Origin: Phycisphaerales bacterium
Lineage (GTDB): Bacteria; Planctomycetota; Phycisphaerae; Tepidisphaerales; Tepidisphaeraceae
Assembly (NCBI GenBank): GCA_003153655.1
Contig: PMAK01000063.1
Location: forward strand, 7,154-12,183
DNA: 5,030 nt
Direction: 5' to 3'
The stretch's first letter is position 1, and every line of letters begins with the position of its first letter. The notes below the pieces were generated by a model, which was not told where the DNA came from, did not search any database, and saw nothing but the letters and a program-made list of their open reading frames with translations. Shown here piece by piece: positions 1-5,030 of this stretch. The position numbers and the translations under genes were made by a program.

Positions 1-1
1 T

Positions 2-478
2 GTGGCGGTTATCATATTGCCGATCGCCCTGCTGTTTTTTTGGTGGCTGAATGAAGCACTGAGCGGCGGAATTCACGATCACGGGGCGTATAAAGAAATT
101 GATCTGAAGGCCATGAGCAGCTTCGATATGGATCAGACGAACGCGAAAATGGAAGATATCCCGGAGAAATGGCGGGCGCTTGAGGGGAAGAAAGTATTGA
201 TGATGGGCGAGATGTGGGCGCCTAATTATGCCGGAGATAGTGCGCGGCTGAACTATTTTCAACTTGTCTATTCAAAGACAAAGTGCTGCTTTTCCGGGCC
301 TCCGCTGGCTCAGCACTTTGTGGACGGAAATGTCGTTAAGGGATCGCATGTCTATTACTATGACGTTCCGGTAAAGGTGCTTGGAACGGAACATATCTTC
401 GTGCGGAAAGATCCGACTACCGGGGTGATCAAGAGTATCTATCATGTTGATGTGGAAAAGGTCACACCAATTGAATGA
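2..478 (+). CDS. DUF3299-like membrane-anchored protein, 5'-truncated by window edge
   Basis: The frame is open from the left edge, and the first possible start is a GTG at base 2. It begins directly with a hydrophobic helix (about residues 2-20 of the visible part), so the true start may lie upstream; the visible product is 158 residues. After the helix comes a soluble domain: a charged linker (23-55), a strand-rich segment LEGKKVLMMGEMWAP (60-74), the motif CCFSGPP (95-101) and a C-terminal strand pair ending in SIYHVDVEKV. This order, 'Gk.V...G...P', then 'F.LV....CCF.GPP', then a final 'iY.vd', resembles DUF3299 proteins, which I recall as small exported proteins of proteobacteria and planctomycetes of unknown function. 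The helix would anchor the domain on the outer face of the membrane. The paired cysteines could bind metal or form a disulfide, but that is inference. It converges on the minus-strand membrane-protein gene. Family membership is moderately supported; no function is known to me. Confidence 0.7.
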   Translation: MAVIILPIALLFFWWLNEALSGGIHDHGAYKEIDLKAMSSFDMDQTNAKMEDIPEKWRALEGKKVLMMGEMWAPNYAGDSARLNYFQLVYSKTKCCFSGPPLAQHFVDGNVVKGSHVYYYDVPVKVLGTEHIFVRKDPTTGVIKSIYHVDVEKVTPIE

Positions 479-504
479 TGACTTCTGCCATGAATAGTCG
501 TGCA

Positions 505-533
505 CATGCCGCCATCAACGCGCAGCGGCAATG
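505..533. repeat. short inverted repeat at the junction of two convergent genes
   Basis: TGCCGC (507-512) pairs with GCGGCA (525-530). With a one-base bulge the arms extend to CATGCCGC and GCGGCAATG. It lies where the plus-strand gene ending at 478 meets the minus-strand gene ending at 515, and that minus-strand stop codon falls in the loop. The place suits a bidirectional terminator, but no T-run follows on either strand and the stem is short, so a chance pairing is quite possible. Confidence 0.25.
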
Positions 534-1807
534 GGCTGCGTAGTCGCGGATGGGGTCGTGGTTGGCAGCGTGGTTGGCGAACTATTCTCCTGTTCGGAAG
601 GAGCGTTTGCCTCGGCGTCTGTTTTGAATCGGGCCAATGGGCCACGGCCGCCGTCGAAAAGCAGGGAGAGGCCAATCCATATCTGAGCGGCCATCGCCAG
701 GACGAGCAGGACTGAAAGGCCGCTTAAAATGACGCGGCTCCGAGGCGAGAATCGCGTGAGCAATGCCATCGCGAGCACAAGCACAAGAAGCGATGCGCCG
801 ACGACAATGTGCATTCCTTCACGTGCGCTGCCGGCATCTTTGATATGCTGAAGCGACCAGCGGAGGTGGGTTTGGTCGATAATTTTCGGCCACGGCTCAA
901 CGAATCCTCCAAACCACAAACCGCTGGCGATGGCACCGATGACGACCAGCGCGGCCAAAAGCCAGAACCTGGCCGCCGGAACGCGCGGGACCACGGGGAT
1001 TTCATCACCCGGATCGTTGAGGGCCTGAAGCAATGAAATGGGCTTTATCGGCTGACCCGCGACGTTCTTTGGCACGTACGTCGGCGGAACGCGCTCAACA
1101 ACGACGGCATCGGTCATGACCGCCCGGCGAATCGACAGGCCGAGTGATACGGCCGCCAATGCAAATACCAATCCAGCCATGAGCAGGTGGATTTCGCCTG
1201 CTGGCGCGTAAAACTCAATTTTGTCGTCGAGATTTTGCGGCTTAGTCGGACTTTCAGGAAGAACGGCTTGTCGGCCCTGAGGGGCAAAGCCGAGACGATA
1301 GACCATTTCCCCGCCGTGCCAGGCGCCGTCCATCATCAACCCCATGGCGGCCAATAGCATGACGAGCGCCGGCACGCGCAGGATTTTTCGCCATTGATCG
1401 GAGGCTCCGAGCCACATAACGACGGCAATGAGCGAGAGAACAGTGGCCCCGGAGTTGAGGAGAACGTGATTGCGAACGAATTCCCAATCGCGGGCCGTGA
1501 AATTACTGCCGGCTTTGAGTTCCATCCAGGAATCCGCCTCGTTGCCGTGGCCGATGACGTCGTGAAGTGCGTATAGACCGCTGGTGAGGGCCGGGACGGC
1601 CGCAAGGGTTCCGAGCAGGATCATCCAACGACCGGCTAACCGAAACGAGCTGCGTGGCCAGAGGAAACTGAAGAGCTCGATGATGACGCCGATTCCGAGC
1701 ATTCCTATGGGGAAATGAATCAGAATCGCGTGAAAATTAGGCAGGATGAATTTGTCCACGGAGTCTCCAGTTAATAGGTGGCCGAGGGGGCCAGCATAGT
1801 CCTGCAT
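515..1807 (-). CDS. DUF2231-like multi-pass inner-membrane protein; start probably GTG at 1759
   Basis: The longest frame gives 430 residues from ATG at 1807. GTG at 1759 (residue 17) has GGAG five bases upstream, while the ATG has no ribosome site, so a 414-residue product is more likely. Numbering from the ATG, hydrophobic segments lie near 26-50, 60-80, 113-135, 144-158, 203-225, 280-300, 333-350 and 360-383, suggesting about eight helices. The N-terminal half matches DUF2231: HAILIHFPIGML at the first helix, GRWMILLGTLAAVPAL at the second, a histidine at 114, and WHGGEMVYRLG (163-173). The C-terminal half has histidines at 314, 321 and 333 and a FDGGRGP motif after the last helix. Histidines at helix ends recall heme-binding membrane proteins, but heme binding is only inference. 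The tail (408-430) is Ser/Thr/Pro-rich and low in complexity. The substrate and role are unknown. It follows rlmN at a distance and may have its own promoter. Confidence 0.8.
   Translation of the reverse strand: MQDYAGPLGHLLTGDSVDKFILPNFHAILIHFPIGMLGIGVIIELFSFLWPRSSFRLAGRWMILLGTLAAVPALTSGLYALHDVIGHGNEADSWMELKAGSNFTARDWEFVRNHVLLNSGATVLSLIAVVMWLGASDQWRKILRVPALVMLLAAMGLMMDGAWHGGEMVYRLGFAPQGRQAVLPESPTKPQNLDDKIEFYAPAGEIHLLMAGLVFALAAVSLGLSIRRAVMTDAVVVERVPPTYVPKNVAGQPIKPISLLQALNDPGDEIPVVPRVPAARFWLLAALVVIGAIASGLWFGGFVEPWPKIIDQTHLRWSLQHIKDAGSAREGMHIVVGASLLVLVLAMALLTRFSPRSRVILSGLSVLLVLAMAAQIWIGLSLLFDGGRGPLARFKTDAEANAPSEQENSSPTTLPTTTPSATTQPIAAAR
558..578. repeat. two 9-base direct repeats, 12-base period
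   Basis: GTGGTTGGC occurs twice, at 558-566 and 570-578, with AGC between. On the minus strand it encodes part of the Thr/Pro tail (TTLP, TTTP, ATTQP) of the DUF2231-like protein. The 12-base period equals four codons, so the tail probably grew by replication slippage and may vary in length between strains. Confidence 0.6.
1765..1768 (-). promoter_or_regulatory. ribosome binding site that points to GTG start at 1759
   Basis: On the minus strand the sequence reads GGAG, then ACTCC, then GTG (1759-1757), in frame with the DUF2231-like gene. The five-base spacing is good for a Shine-Dalgarno site. The ATG at 1807 is preceded by GACATTTCAGCCG, which contains no such site. The 16 residues lost by moving the start are not hydrophobic and precede the first membrane helix, so the shorter protein stays intact. 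Confidence 0.6.
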
Positions 1808-1822
1808 CGGCTGAAATGTCTA

Positions 1823-1861
1823 CCGATAACCAATACTGGGGTATGGCGTTTGGTTTATCGG
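1823..1861. repeat. bulged inverted repeat between rlmN and the DUF2231-like gene
   Basis: CCGATAACCAA (1823-1833) is the reverse complement of TTGGTTTATCGG (1850-1861) apart from one extra base, giving an 11-pair stem with a single bulge. Inside the loop sits a smaller perfect pairing, ATAC (1833-1836) with GTAT (1841-1844) around TGGG; its first base is shared with the outer stem. It lies downstream of the rlmN stop and upstream of the next minus-strand start. No T-run follows on the minus strand, so it is not a standard intrinsic terminator. A transcript-end stem, an operator for a dimeric repressor, or a leader structure are all possible. Confidence 0.5.
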
Positions 1862-1905
1862 ACGTGTAAATCGGCCAGATTGCAGAAACGAGAGGGTAAA
1901 GCCAT

Positions 1906-2964
1906 TTAGGCAACTGCCGCAGTGGTCGTCTCGCGGAGTTGCCCGCAGGCGGCGGCTACGTCATCGCCTCGTGCTATGCGAACGTGCGTCACCAAGTCTG
2001 CTTTGCGTAGGATTGCGGCGAAATGTTCCACGCGCGTAGCATCCGGGCGACGATATTCGACGCCGCTGATTCCGAGGCCAATCGGGTTGTGGGGAATCAG
2101 ATTCACATGAGCGGGAAAGCCGCGCATCAGATTTGCGAGGAGATTTGCCTGATCCAGAGAATCGTTGACGCCCGCGAGCATGCAGTATTCGATGTTAACG
2201 ATCCGGCCGGTGATGGATTGGTATCTCCGGGCGGCGCCGAGGATTTCCGCAACGGGCCAGCGGCGATTCATGGGAACGATCCGGGTGCGCGTCGCGTCGT
2301 CTGGTGCGTGGAGCGAAAGAGCCAGATGAACCGGAATCTTTGCGGCGGCCAACGTATCAATCGCCGGAACGATTCCGACGGTGGAGACCGTGATGTGCCG
2401 CCAGCCGAGGTTTCCCATTTCCGGGTGTGCGATACGCTCGATCGCGGCTAATACATTAGCCAGGTTATGCAACGGCTCCCCCATCCCCATGAAGACGAGG
2501 GACGCGAGTCTTCTTCCGAGCAGACCAGCTTGATTGCGCAGATACAGAAATTGCTCGACGATTTCGCCGGCTGTCAGATTGCGGGTCAGACCCCCGCGGG
2601 CGCTGGCGCAGAAATCGCAGCCCATAGCGCATCCGACCTGCGAGGAGATGCAGCCGGCTGCGCGATCGGGCCGGAAAGCCGGCATCAGCACGGATTCCAC
2701 CGCCTGTCCGTCAAGTAGGCCGACGAGGAGTTTGATCGTGCCGTCGGCACTGCGGTGCTGACCGGCAATTGTTGTCTGCATCAGCTTAATATTGCCGGAT
2801 AACTTTTCGCGGAGCCTCCAGCCAAGGAGTGATTCGGGCGGAAAAACCGGAGGATTCTCTCCGTAAAATGTGCGCAGAATTGTCCGGGCGTGGCTGGACT
2901 TAAATCCCAATTGGGAGAGAAGACCTTTTAGACTGTCGAGATCAAAATCTGAAATCGCTTGCAT
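1906..2964 (-). CDS. rlmN: RlmN, dual-specificity RNA (adenine-C2) methyltransferase, radical SAM
   Basis: This enzyme methylates C2 of A2503 in 23S rRNA, near the peptidyl-transferase exit tunnel, and in well-studied members also A37 of some tRNAs. The 352-residue product has the usual family length. An N-terminal helical region (about 1-60) fits the RNA-binding domain. The radical-SAM cluster motif CxxxCxxC is C112, C116 and C119, within SSQVGCAMGCDFC, followed by RNLTAGEIVEQ. The SAM-contact motif MGMGEP is at 159-164. Two further cysteines used in the RlmN/Cfr mechanism are visible: C105 in GCISSQ, and C340 in RGDDVAAACGQL, the residue that is transiently methylated. The RGDD..AACGQL ending favours RlmN over the resistance enzyme Cfr. 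The ATG lies four bases after the stop of the upstream barrel-protein gene and has no clear ribosome site, so translational coupling is likely. The frame is intact with all key residues present. Confidence 0.96.
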   Translation of the reverse strand: MQAISDFDLDSLKGLLSQLGFKSSHARTILRTFYGENPPVFPPESLLGWRLREKLSGNIKLMQTTIAGQHRSADGTIKLLVGLLDGQAVESVLMPAFRPDRAAGCISSQVGCAMGCDFCASARGGLTRNLTAGEIVEQFLYLRNQAGLLGRRLASLVFMGMGEPLHNLANVLAAIERIAHPEMGNLGWRHITVSTVGIVPAIDTLAAAKIPVHLALSLHAPDDATRTRIVPMNRRWPVAEILGAARRYQSITGRIVNIEYCMLAGVNDSLDQANLLANLMRGFPAHVNLIPHNPIGLGISGVEYRRPDATRVEHFAAILRKADLVTHVRIARGDDVAAACGQLRETTTAAVA

Positions 2965-2968
2965 GGGA

Positions 2969-4132
2969 CTAATTGGCGGGATGAGCCGCCAGATCTTTTT
3001 GCGCCTCTTCGAGGACCAGGACGACGTAAGACGTCACCAGCACCGGATTATCTTCCATCCATTTTCGCTGGCCGGCAAAGCTGCCATCGGGCCGTTGCAG
3101 CGTGGCGATCTTGCGAATGAGCGCGACTCGCCAGTCATGCTTGTTTCCCTGCGGATCGACGATGACCGGCTGGCGATAGGCGCTGAGCGCCCGAGCCATG
3201 GTGTAGAAGTAGTAATACAATCCGCCTTGCGCACTGTCCGGCCCTAGGGCGGCCATTCCGGGATTCTCATCGACTGTGAAATTCTTGCTGATCCAATCCC
3301 ACGCCGCTTTGACGCGCGGATCATCATGCGAAAGTCCGGCGTAGATCATGCTTTTGAGACCGGCGTAGGTCATCGATCCGTAACTGCGCAGCATGCGCCT
3401 GCCACCGATGCCTGTGAATTCTCCTGCCGCCGAATTTCCGCCGTTGGCGGGCGTGTAGATGAATCCCCCGTCGTCGCCGGCCCAGGGCTGATCGTTCGTT
3501 TCGGAAAAATTCTGGCAATGCGAGACGAATTTGGTGGCCGCCTGAAACGCCGGATCGTCTGAGTTGAGTCCCGCATCATGCAGGGCGTCGAGTGCCATCT
3601 GTGTGTTACTGAGATCGGGTCGGGCGCTGCGGCCATATCCGAAGCCGCCGTATTTGATGTCCTGAGCGCTCTTGAGGCGAACCTCTTCGGAAACGCCGGA
3701 GATTTTGTCCGACCATTGGAGGGATTTGAGATAGTCCAGCGCCTTCATCATCGCGTCGTGGTAGGCCGGGTCTTTTGATTCGGCCAGCGCGCTGATGGCG
3801 ATGGCGGTGTTGTAGCAGGCGAGAACATCCTTATAGATGCCGCCGTTCGCGACCTGGTAGGAGAGCAGTTTTCCGAAGCCCTTTTGCAGGAAGGGTTGAT
3901 CGGCCGGGTATTTGTCATCAGAGATGAATGCGCGAAGAACCAGGGCGGTGATGCCCGGCGGATCAGCCTCGTCCTGCCAGCCGTTGTCAGGCTTCTGCTT
4001 GCTCTTGAGATAAGCCAGCGCTTTGTCAACAGTGGCTTGTGCGAGCTGTCGATCATCGACAGCTTCAGCCGCCGCGACGTTGAGTCCGGTCAGCAATACC
4101 CCGACAGTGAATAACGACCCCAACCATTTCAT
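2969..4132 (-). CDS. secreted squalene cyclase/prenyltransferase-repeat protein of unknown function
   Basis: The product is 387 residues from ATG at 4132. A TTG at 4150 would add six residues, but a strong ribosome site sits between the two and the ATG gives a classical signal peptide: MKW, a hydrophobic core (4-20), and likely cleavage after the alanines at 20-24. The mature protein shows about six helical repeats of the squalene-cyclase/prenyltransferase type, near 38-70, 88-119, 131-188, 198-267, 274-319 and 333-377. Typical elements are ALAYLKSKQKPDNGW, VANGGIYKDVLACYNTA, YGGFGYGR, DDGGFIYTP and LQRPDGSF. Six repeats would close one alpha-alpha barrel. I find no DxDD or DCTAE motif of triterpene cyclases, so hopanoid cyclase activity is unlikely. 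Export and the single barrel point to a periplasmic binding or structural role, which is inference. The gene probably leads an operon with rlmN. Exact function is unknown. Confidence 0.85.
   Translation of the reverse strand: MKWLGSLFTVGVLLTGLNVAAAEAVDDRQLAQATVDKALAYLKSKQKPDNGWQDEADPPGITALVLRAFISDDKYPADQPFLQKGFGKLLSYQVANGGIYKDVLACYNTAIAISALAESKDPAYHDAMMKALDYLKSLQWSDKISGVSEEVRLKSAQDIKYGGFGYGRSARPDLSNTQMALDALHDAGLNSDDPAFQAATKFVSHCQNFSETNDQPWAGDDGGFIYTPANGGNSAAGEFTGIGGRRMLRSYGSMTYAGLKSMIYAGLSHDDPRVKAAWDWISKNFTVDENPGMAALGPDSAQGGLYYYFYTMARALSAYRQPVIVDPQGNKHDWRVALIRKIATLQRPDGSFAGQRKWMEDNPVLVTSYVVLVLEEAQKDLAAHPAN
2974..2991. repeat. hairpin just upstream of the rlmN start
   Basis: TGGCGG (2974-2979) pairs with CCGCCA (2986-2991) around a six-base loop. 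In the minus-strand transcript this six-pair, GC-rich stem lies at the very end of the barrel-protein gene and stops nine bases before the rlmN ATG. A ribosome finishing the upstream gene would melt it, so it could enforce translational coupling. The pairing is visible in the sequence; the role is inferred. Confidence 0.4.
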
Positions 4133-4139
4133 ACTCAAT

Positions 4140-4145
4140 CTCCTC
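4140..4145 (-). promoter_or_regulatory. strong ribosome binding site for the barrel-protein gene
   Basis: The minus strand reads GAGGAG, then ATTGAGT (seven bases), then ATG at 4132. This is a near-ideal Shine-Dalgarno site and spacing. It fixes the start at 4132 and makes the upstream in-frame TTG at 4150 implausible, because the site would lie inside the coding sequence. Confidence 0.85.
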
Positions 4146-4249
4146 GTCAAAGATTGACCAGCTTATCGCGCGGACGGGGCGACGGCGATGCGTCTCGGGC
4201 AATATTTGCACGATGGGAAATCGGCTGATTCCAGCGACTGCAATCGGAA

Positions 4250-4267
4250 CGGCCCGCAAGCGGGCCG
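4250..4267. repeat. perfect GC-rich palindrome, 8-base arms, 2-base centre
   Basis: CGGCCCGC (4250-4257) and GCGGGCCG (4260-4267) are exact reverse complements around AA. As RNA this would fold as a very stable stem with a small loop. No T-run follows on either strand, so it is not a canonical intrinsic terminator. It lies between divergent genes, about 55 bases before the sensor start, where a terminator is not expected. It could be a copy of a dispersed REP-like palindrome or a binding site for a dimeric regulator. Confidence 0.55.
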
Positions 4268-4321
4268 GCTAAGCGGAACTACTCCGTTTTCAGGCCGATT
4301 TATGCGATGATATTGGTTCGT

Positions 4322-5030
4322 ATGATGACTCTGCGCCGAAAGCTGGCGTATCAAATTATCGCGATGGTTGCGAGCCTGCTGGTGGCGGGCGTGGCTTCGT
4401 TTTGGGAAATCGACGAGATGCGGTCGGATTTCAATGCCGCTCTCGACGGGTATCAGCGGCTGCAGAAGGTTTACGAGGTGGGGACGCATGTGGGGGCGGC
4501 GCAGCTTTATCTCACGATCCATCAGCCAGCGCCGGCAGCGGCCCATGTGGAACTGGGCCGGGCGCTCGATCAGTTCAATCGTGGGTTTCCGCCGGATGCA
4601 GCCTCGCGCGATACCGCACTCGAACAAAGCGTTCGCCGGGCACTCGATGAAGCAGCGCAGGCTGATCTTTCAACCGATTCGGGCCAGCCCGTGAATCTTG
4701 ATTCGGTTGTGAAGCCGATGGTCGATCTCGACACGGAATGCCGGCGGCAGATCCAACTGGCATACGAACGGGCGGACTACCATCTGAAATTTTTGATGTT
4801 TTCGATGAGCGGCCTTCTAGCCGGGGTGGCGCTGATGGCGATGATCATCGGCATCGTGCAGTACCGCTCAATCCTCTGGCCGCTCGCGCGCATGAAGCTG
4901 GCGGTGGAGCGTATCGCCGCCGGGCGATTCAACGGCCGCGTCGATACCGAGGGAACGATGGAATTCGCCGAGCTTGCCGCCAACTTCAATCGCATGGCCG
5001 CGCGGCTCGAAGATCTGTATCACAATCTCC
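4322..5030 (+). CDS. HAMP-domain membrane sensor, probable histidine kinase, 3'-truncated by window edge
   Basis: The frame runs without a stop from ATG at 4322 to the right edge, giving the first 236 residues. A positively charged start (TLRRK) precedes a first membrane helix (about 9-29). A mostly helical extracytoplasmic region follows (about 30-156), then a second helix (157-180). A HAMP domain (181-233) is clear: WPLARMKLAVERIAAGRF, then MEFAELAANFNRMAARLEDL. HAMP passes a conformational signal from the periplasm to a cytoplasmic output domain. The linker sequence and architecture suit a two-component histidine kinase, but the catalytic part lies beyond the window, so a chemoreceptor or cyclase output is not excluded. 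The sensor domain is short, could be a four-helix bundle, and its ligand is unknown. The start is uncertain: ATGs at 4322 and 4325 are adjacent, an in-frame ATG lies at 4307, and none has a clear ribosome site. The gene is divergent from the barrel-protein/rlmN pair. Confidence 0.85.
   Translation, partial: MMTLRRKLAYQIIAMVASLLVAGVASFWEIDEMRSDFNAALDGYQRLQKVYEVGTHVGAAQLYLTIHQPAPAAAHVELGRALDQFNRGFPPDAASRDTALEQSVRRALDEAAQADLSTDSGQPVNLDSVVKPMVDLDTECRRQIQLAYERADYHLKFLMFSMSGLLAGVALMAMIIGIVQYRSILWPLARMKLAVERIAAGRFNGRVDTEGTMEFAELAANFNRMAARLEDLYHNL

Larger units (their letters stand above)
4133..4321. promoter_or_regulatory. divergent intergenic region, presumed two-way promoter zone
   Basis: About 190 bases separate the minus-strand barrel-protein gene from the plus-strand sensor gene, so promoters for both should lie here. 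I found no pair of convincing -35 and -10 boxes on either strand: candidates such as TTGCAC at 4206 and GATAAG on the minus strand near 4155 lack properly spaced partners. Apart from the ribosome site near 4140 and the palindrome at 4250-4267, no other structure stands out. Confidence 0.4.

Noticed and set aside
2023..2451. Open frame of 142 codons on the plus strand inside rlmN
   Set aside because: It is antisense to a well-conserved enzyme gene, and its product has no recognisable domain. It reflects the codon bias of the opposite strand.
1906..2964. Possible Cfr-type antibiotic-resistance methyltransferase
   Set aside because: The SSQVGCAMGCDFC context, RNLTAGEIVEQ and the RGDD..AACGQL ending fit housekeeping RlmN. 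There is no mobile-element context.
2870..3247. Open frame of 125 codons on the plus strand spanning the rlmN/barrel-protein junction
   Set aside because: It overlaps two convincing genes on the other strand and shows no family resemblance.
4206..4234. Candidate promoter with TTGCAC as -35 box for the sensor gene
   Set aside because: At 17 bases downstream the sequence is TTCCAG, a poor -10 box, and no alternative spacing gives a convincing match.
4163..4627. Open frame of 154 codons on the minus strand across the intergenic region and sensor gene
   Set aside because: It runs antisense to the membrane and sensor segments of the HAMP protein and its product is Arg/His/Pro-rich without domain features, typical of a shadow frame.

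Overview
The window looks like a piece of a planctomycete or closely related PVC-group chromosome, possibly from the Phycisphaerae side. The base composition is moderately GC-rich. The proteins include a secreted squalene/prenyltransferase-repeat protein without a signature cyclase motif, a DUF2231-type membrane protein ending in a Thr/Pro tail with a TTQP motif, a small DUF3299-like membrane-anchored protein, and an RlmN of the type I associate with planctomycetes. This assignment rests on recalled family distributions, not on a marker gene.

Layout, left to right. (1) A short plus-strand gene cut by the left edge (to 478), with an N-terminal membrane anchor and a CCFSGPP motif. (2) Facing it, a minus-strand multi-pass membrane protein with an N-terminal DUF2231-like module (515 to 1759 or 1807). 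(3) About 100-150 bases of non-coding DNA holding a bulged inverted repeat. (4) Minus-strand rlmN (1906-2964). (5) Minus-strand secreted six-repeat alpha-barrel protein (2969-4132), four bases upstream of rlmN and probably cotranscribed with it. (6) A divergent intergenic region (4133-4321) with a strong GC-rich palindrome. (7) A plus-strand sensor protein with two membrane helices and a HAMP domain, cut by the right edge, most likely a histidine kinase.

How the genes work together. The only strong coupling is the barrel-protein/rlmN pair. RlmN modifies A2503 of 23S rRNA, and usually A37 of some tRNAs, whereas its partner is exported, so the pairing suggests shared transcription rather than a shared pathway. 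The divergent sensor gene may share a control region with that pair. The two left-hand genes converge and have no evident functional link. Two start codons are corrected here because clear Shine-Dalgarno sequences lie inside the longest reading frames: ATG at 4132 for the barrel protein, and probably GTG at 1759 for the DUF2231 protein.

I see no mobile element, CRISPR array, tRNA, rRNA or defence system. This appears to be ordinary chromosomal DNA with a few poorly characterised proteins, and I do not claim a new system.
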